Assembly: GCA_037975125.1 (NCBI GenBank)
Contig: CM075857.1
Location: 19,317,997 to 19,381,996, forward strand
Direction of reading: 5' to 3'
Origin: Latrodectus hesperus
Lineage: Eukaryota > Arthropoda > Arachnida > Araneae > Theridiidae
Length of the DNA stretch: 64,000 nt
Each line of letters opens with the position of its first letter. Positions within the stretch are counted from its first letter, which is position 1. The notes under the pieces are model-generated. The model searched no databases. It worked only from the letters and a program-made list of their open reading frames with translations, and was not told the origin of the DNA. Of the stretch, positions 60,401 to 64,000 are shown in pieces. The position numbers and the translations under genes are program-made.

Positions 60401-62028
60401 AAAAATACATTAAAATTAAAAATTTTTAAAAAATAAATTTAAAAAGGTATGGAATTCAACGCCTACTTTGTTCTCATTATTGAAATTCTATTCATTCCTT
60501 ATTAGAGTTGTCTTTATAATCTGGAATTATTTTCCAGACTGTTATTAATAACATTTGTTCAAAATTTTATCTATTAGACATAAAAAATAATAAAATAAAG
60601 TTTGGAAAAATATGATTAAAGATTTTCTTAAATTTTAATTACACACAAAAAAAAAATAGACAAATATATTCTATGGTGAGAATTGTGGTGGTAAAATAAT
60701 CATCTCTGCGTACATAATTCACCCCAATTTTGTAACACCTATTCTAAGCTTAAACATGCTGCAATCTTAAGATACCTTCATTGATTTTTATAATATATAT
60801 ATTATTTTACAAGATATTATGATAAACTGAAAAAATATTAACACTTTATTTATATTCCCTTATATAAATTCAGCTTATAATTTAATTTGCAAGAATTCAT
60901 AAAAATCAAAATAAGCAAACGTTTCGTATTATAAACAATACGAAAAATGTACATTACTTATATTTAGTAATTCAGTTACAATAGAAATTCAAACCTGTCA
61001 AAAAAATCTTAATATAAGCAAAATATTTATCGTCGCGAAAAAAATGCAAATGAAATTTTAAAAAAAATGGCTTCCTTTTAAAACAAAAGCGAACGATAAT
61101 CTCACTTGCTTAAAGCGCATGCCCAGTGACAAGCGATTTTTCCCGAATTTTGCAGTAAAATGCGCTATAATCTTTAGTGTTACCTTGACAGCTATTTAAA
61201 TATAACTCTGGTTTTTACTATAATTCTTCTGTTTTTTTATGTATTTGGATTCAACATGAAAACTTCCAAAAATTTAACCATCTTAACTCAGTAAACTATT
61301 TTTCCATTTATAAAATTTGCTTATTTTGGATTACAAAAATTTGTATTAAAATAGCTTTGAATTTTTATTGTGATTAATGCTGGCTAAATAGCCATGATTC
61401 CTGATGATTGGAATATATGACTTGATTTAGAAAACGCTAATAAAATTATCTTTTATACAATTCGAACATATTGGAAAACGAATTCTAGTTCTACTTCGTA
61501 GTCATAGTTATATCCATTTTTTACGTTGTACAGATACGCTCATTTATGTGGTTTAGCAGATAGATTTGACTCAGTAAAAACCCTGTATGATGTCACTTTA
61601 TCAACACTATGAGTGACCGAATTATTCTGTGTAACACATTTATGACACTTTACTGGCTAAAGTGAAAATAAAGCTGAATACACACAACACTCGAACAAAG
61701 TAATAAACATTCTCACTTTCTCTCTTAACCAAAGGAAGCACAGCTGTTCTAACAAATTGGTCAAGAACGGAAGTTTTGGTTAAAAGTATCTCTATGGAAA
61801 TATTTTTATGATAATGACAGAAGCCTGCAAATTAAATTGTATTTTAACTTTAATTTGTAAGACACGGATTTGTAATATACCATAAAATACGACTGCTGCT
61901 AAGAAGAACATACATTATGTCTCACTGATAGTTTTCAAAAAGTTTATAAAAGTTCTTTGCTGATTTGAAATTCATGTTTATTTAAAAATACATTTGAATT
62001 TCGCTATTTCAGTTTTTCGATAACAGAA
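57486..62028. other. Long AT-rich stretch, nothing recognised
   Basis: A T24 run at 58858-58881 and short AAATTAAAATT direct repeats near 60330-60420. No open frame longer than about 60 codons. Confidence 0.45.
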
Positions 62029-62037
62029 AGAAGATAA

Positions 62038-62287
62038 CAATGTTGTTGTTGTCGTGTGCGAGCTAGGCTGGCATCATGGGGTGCGCTGCTCCACTTTTCC
62101 AACTGAATCATATTTGGTGTGGAGTCCGACTTCCTCAGTACACACATGCCATAGGAACCCGTTTATAGGGTAGGCAACCATTCATACAAGGAAAGGACAA
62201 AAACAGATAGAGAAAGTACAGCCATGTCCGAACCAGGATTCGAACTTAGGACCTATCAGCAGTCAGGCACAGTGACCACTAGACAAG
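62038..62287 (-). mobile_element. SINE family A, minus-strand copy
   Basis: The inverted equivalent of 18729-19004, with a (GTT)n tail complement at the left, CACTTTTCCAACTGA, ACCCGTTTATAGGGTAGGCA and the B-box complement GGATTCGAAC. The exact 9-bp TSD AGAAGATAA lies at 62029-62037 and 62288-62296. The frame 62224-62460 is a shadow. Confidence 0.9.
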
Positions 62288-62456
62288 AGAAGATAATAAT
62301 AAAAACCGTCATTAACTGTTCTCCAATGTATGACATATATATAATTTCGGTATTTTATTGGAATATCCAAATTAATCTGCACATTACTCAGATATTCTGT
62401 AGTGTAACAGATCTCAGCATTTTAGTAGTATATGTATGTATATTAGATATATCATT

Positions 62457-62475
62457 TTAGGCGTGTATATCTATA

Positions 62476-62524
<49 letters not shown>

Positions 62525-62526
62525 GC

Positions 62527-62604
<78 letters not shown>
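62457..62604. repeat. AT microsatellites with a 74-bp palindrome
   Basis: TTAGGCGTGTATAT (62457-62470) and its exact complement ATATACACGCCTAA (62517-62530) enclose an AT tract. A second AT tract runs to 62588 and is followed by (GA)8. Confidence 0.9.
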
Positions 62605-62964
62605 TGTATATATAGATCAGATTTTTTAACATTTTAGAGATAAATATATATTTACTGCTAAAAAATACTAAAATCTCTTACACTACAGATTATCTGGGAT
62701 TAATTTTGTTAATACGTGAAAGTACCGAAAATTATTCATTTCTCAAATTATTTAGATAATCTGTCGATTGCCTGAAAATATGATTTTTCTTGAACAGTAA
62801 CGTTTCTGTACGTTTAAATTAAAATAATTTGTGTAGTTTTCGATACCTGAACAACTCAACATAGTCAAGAAATTAAAATTTGTTTTTTGAGCAATGTTGA
62901 TTTCAATCAAATAAAAATTATAATATAAAGAAATAAGCAGTTTAAAATATTATTATAATTAAAG

Positions 62965-62988
62965 ATATATATATATATATATATTATA

Positions 62989-63027
<39 letters not shown>
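62965..63027. repeat. (AT)n microsatellite
   Basis: Two AT runs, interrupted once at ATTATATCTA. The minus-strand frame over it is meaningless. Confidence 0.9.
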
Positions 63028-63029
<2 letters not shown>

Positions 63030-63343
63030 GGTGTATAAGAAAATCAAGTTAATATAATTAATCAATTTTTGAATTGTAACGATACGGTGGAATTTAATGC
63101 GAATATCTTCAAAACTCTTGATTTCGCACACACATTAATACATAATATCAATTAATCTGCATATTATTTGGGTAATGTATACTTTAACGATTTTTACATT
63201 TCAGCTGTAGCACATACACGAAAACCTACAATTACCTTTTCTGGACACTTCCCAAGACGAAACCTGAGTTATAATTGTTGCTTATTATATTTTTTTAGAT
63301 TTCTATCAGCCTCTACAGCAAATTGCAATCGCCCTATTCAAAT

Positions 63344-63608
63344 GGGCTCAGCTGCCATATAATCCAGCATGCCAAATTCTGAATTATTTTTTGGCGACGA
63401 AGAAATGTTGCTAAGATGATGTACTGTGACGTCTAGCGATGACATATATAAATTCTAGGTTTGCCATAATAGAATTTTTTTACATAATCCTTATAAGTTT
63501 CTATCTATATGACGCAATAAAAACCAAGTTGCCAGATAAATAAGAAAATCCACTAAAGAAATCACCCAACTCAAAATTCGGCATGCTGGATTATACGGCA
63601 TCTGTGCC
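63344..63608. mobile_element. MITE family M2, copy with both TIRs (~265 bp)
   Basis: Left GGCTCAGCTGCCATATAATC, then CAGCATGCCAAATTCTGA. Right, inverted, GGCACAGATGCCGTATAATC, then CAGCATGCCGAATTTTGA. The TIR is about 38 bp with few mismatches. The right part resembles 5420-5508. The interior is non-coding. No certain TSD. Confidence 0.75.
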
Positions 63609-64000
63609 TACAGATTAGCTTTCAAGTTCTTGTGTGCTCAGCTTTTGCTGCTGCATGCAAATCTATAGGTACTTCATGTGAAGTTGTTGTACAGTTTGTA
63701 TTCAACACGTATACAGTTTCAATCACTAGGTTTTTTGGTTGACCGTGTTTATTCTATGATTGAGATCAAAACTTGATTGAATTTCATTCAGAGAATCGCG
63801 TTGTGGTTTCCCTAATAAGCTGTATATTATTACGAATCGTTCATTTCATTGCAAATATTTTTGAATTTTAAAATCATTTGACACTTACAAACTCAAATCT
63901 TAAATTCTTTATTTTTGAATCTTAATCGTGAGAATTGTTTTGGAATCTAATTGTTATGATAAAAATGTTACAAAAATTTAATTAACAAGTTGTTTTATTA
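63609..64000. other. AT-rich end of window, nothing recognised
   Basis: No feature seen. Confidence 0.4.

Overview
This window is AT-rich eukaryotic DNA that is dominated by transposable elements and their remains. No complete protein-coding host gene is visible. Short AT-rich spacers, many tRNA-headed SINEs with short target-site duplications (TSDs), several mariner/Tc1-like DNA transposons, LINE 3' ends with a C-x2-C...H-x4-C knuckle and a P-element-like transposase all suggest an arthropod. The closest resemblance I recall is to spider genomes, but this is recognition of sequence style, not a search result.

Layout: 0.6-1.0 kb holds a LINE 3' end. 1.1-3.5 kb is a nearly complete but broken P-type element with ~31-bp terminal inverted repeats (TIRs) and a perfect 8-bp TSD; a 112-bp (AT)n tract sits inside its transposase. 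4.03-4.34 kb, minus strand, is the best host coding exon: Cys/His-rich, with good splice sites, unidentified. A 550-bp miniature inverted-repeat element (MITE) with 25-bp perfect TIRs lies about 100 bp from it, in the presumed upstream intron. 5.3-9.65 kb carries two further MITE-like families. 9.8-16.4 kb is mostly plain AT-rich DNA with one hairpin. 16.4-17.3 kb is an internally deleted mariner. 18.2-24.4 kb has three SINE families and a dead Tc1-like element hosting both a LINE fragment and a SINE. 30.4-31.3 kb is a minisatellite with ~56-bp units arranged as ~114-bp dimers.

The most informative part is 33.9-45.6 kb. A short (819 bp) LINE-ended retroelement inserted in a SINE at 34572-35390 with a 13-bp TSD. 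A second copy at 43165-45480 begins at exactly the same 5' base, but continues through the 3' end into 1.5 kb of flanking DNA of the first copy, and has its own 14-bp TSD inside a different SINE. This is a readable 3' transduction, with donor and product in the same window. A second deleted mariner and another dead Tc1-like element lie between them at 37.0-39.0 kb.

From 46 to 57.5 kb there are a DNA-transposon end, two more Tc1-like wrecks (one with a perfect 20-bp-arm hairpin, one a foldback) and a SINE cluster. 57.5-62 kb is plain. The right end holds a SINE, AT microsatellites and a MITE. No CRISPR array, rRNA or convincing functional tRNA was seen. Nothing here acts as an operon or pathway; the relationships are those of nested insertions.
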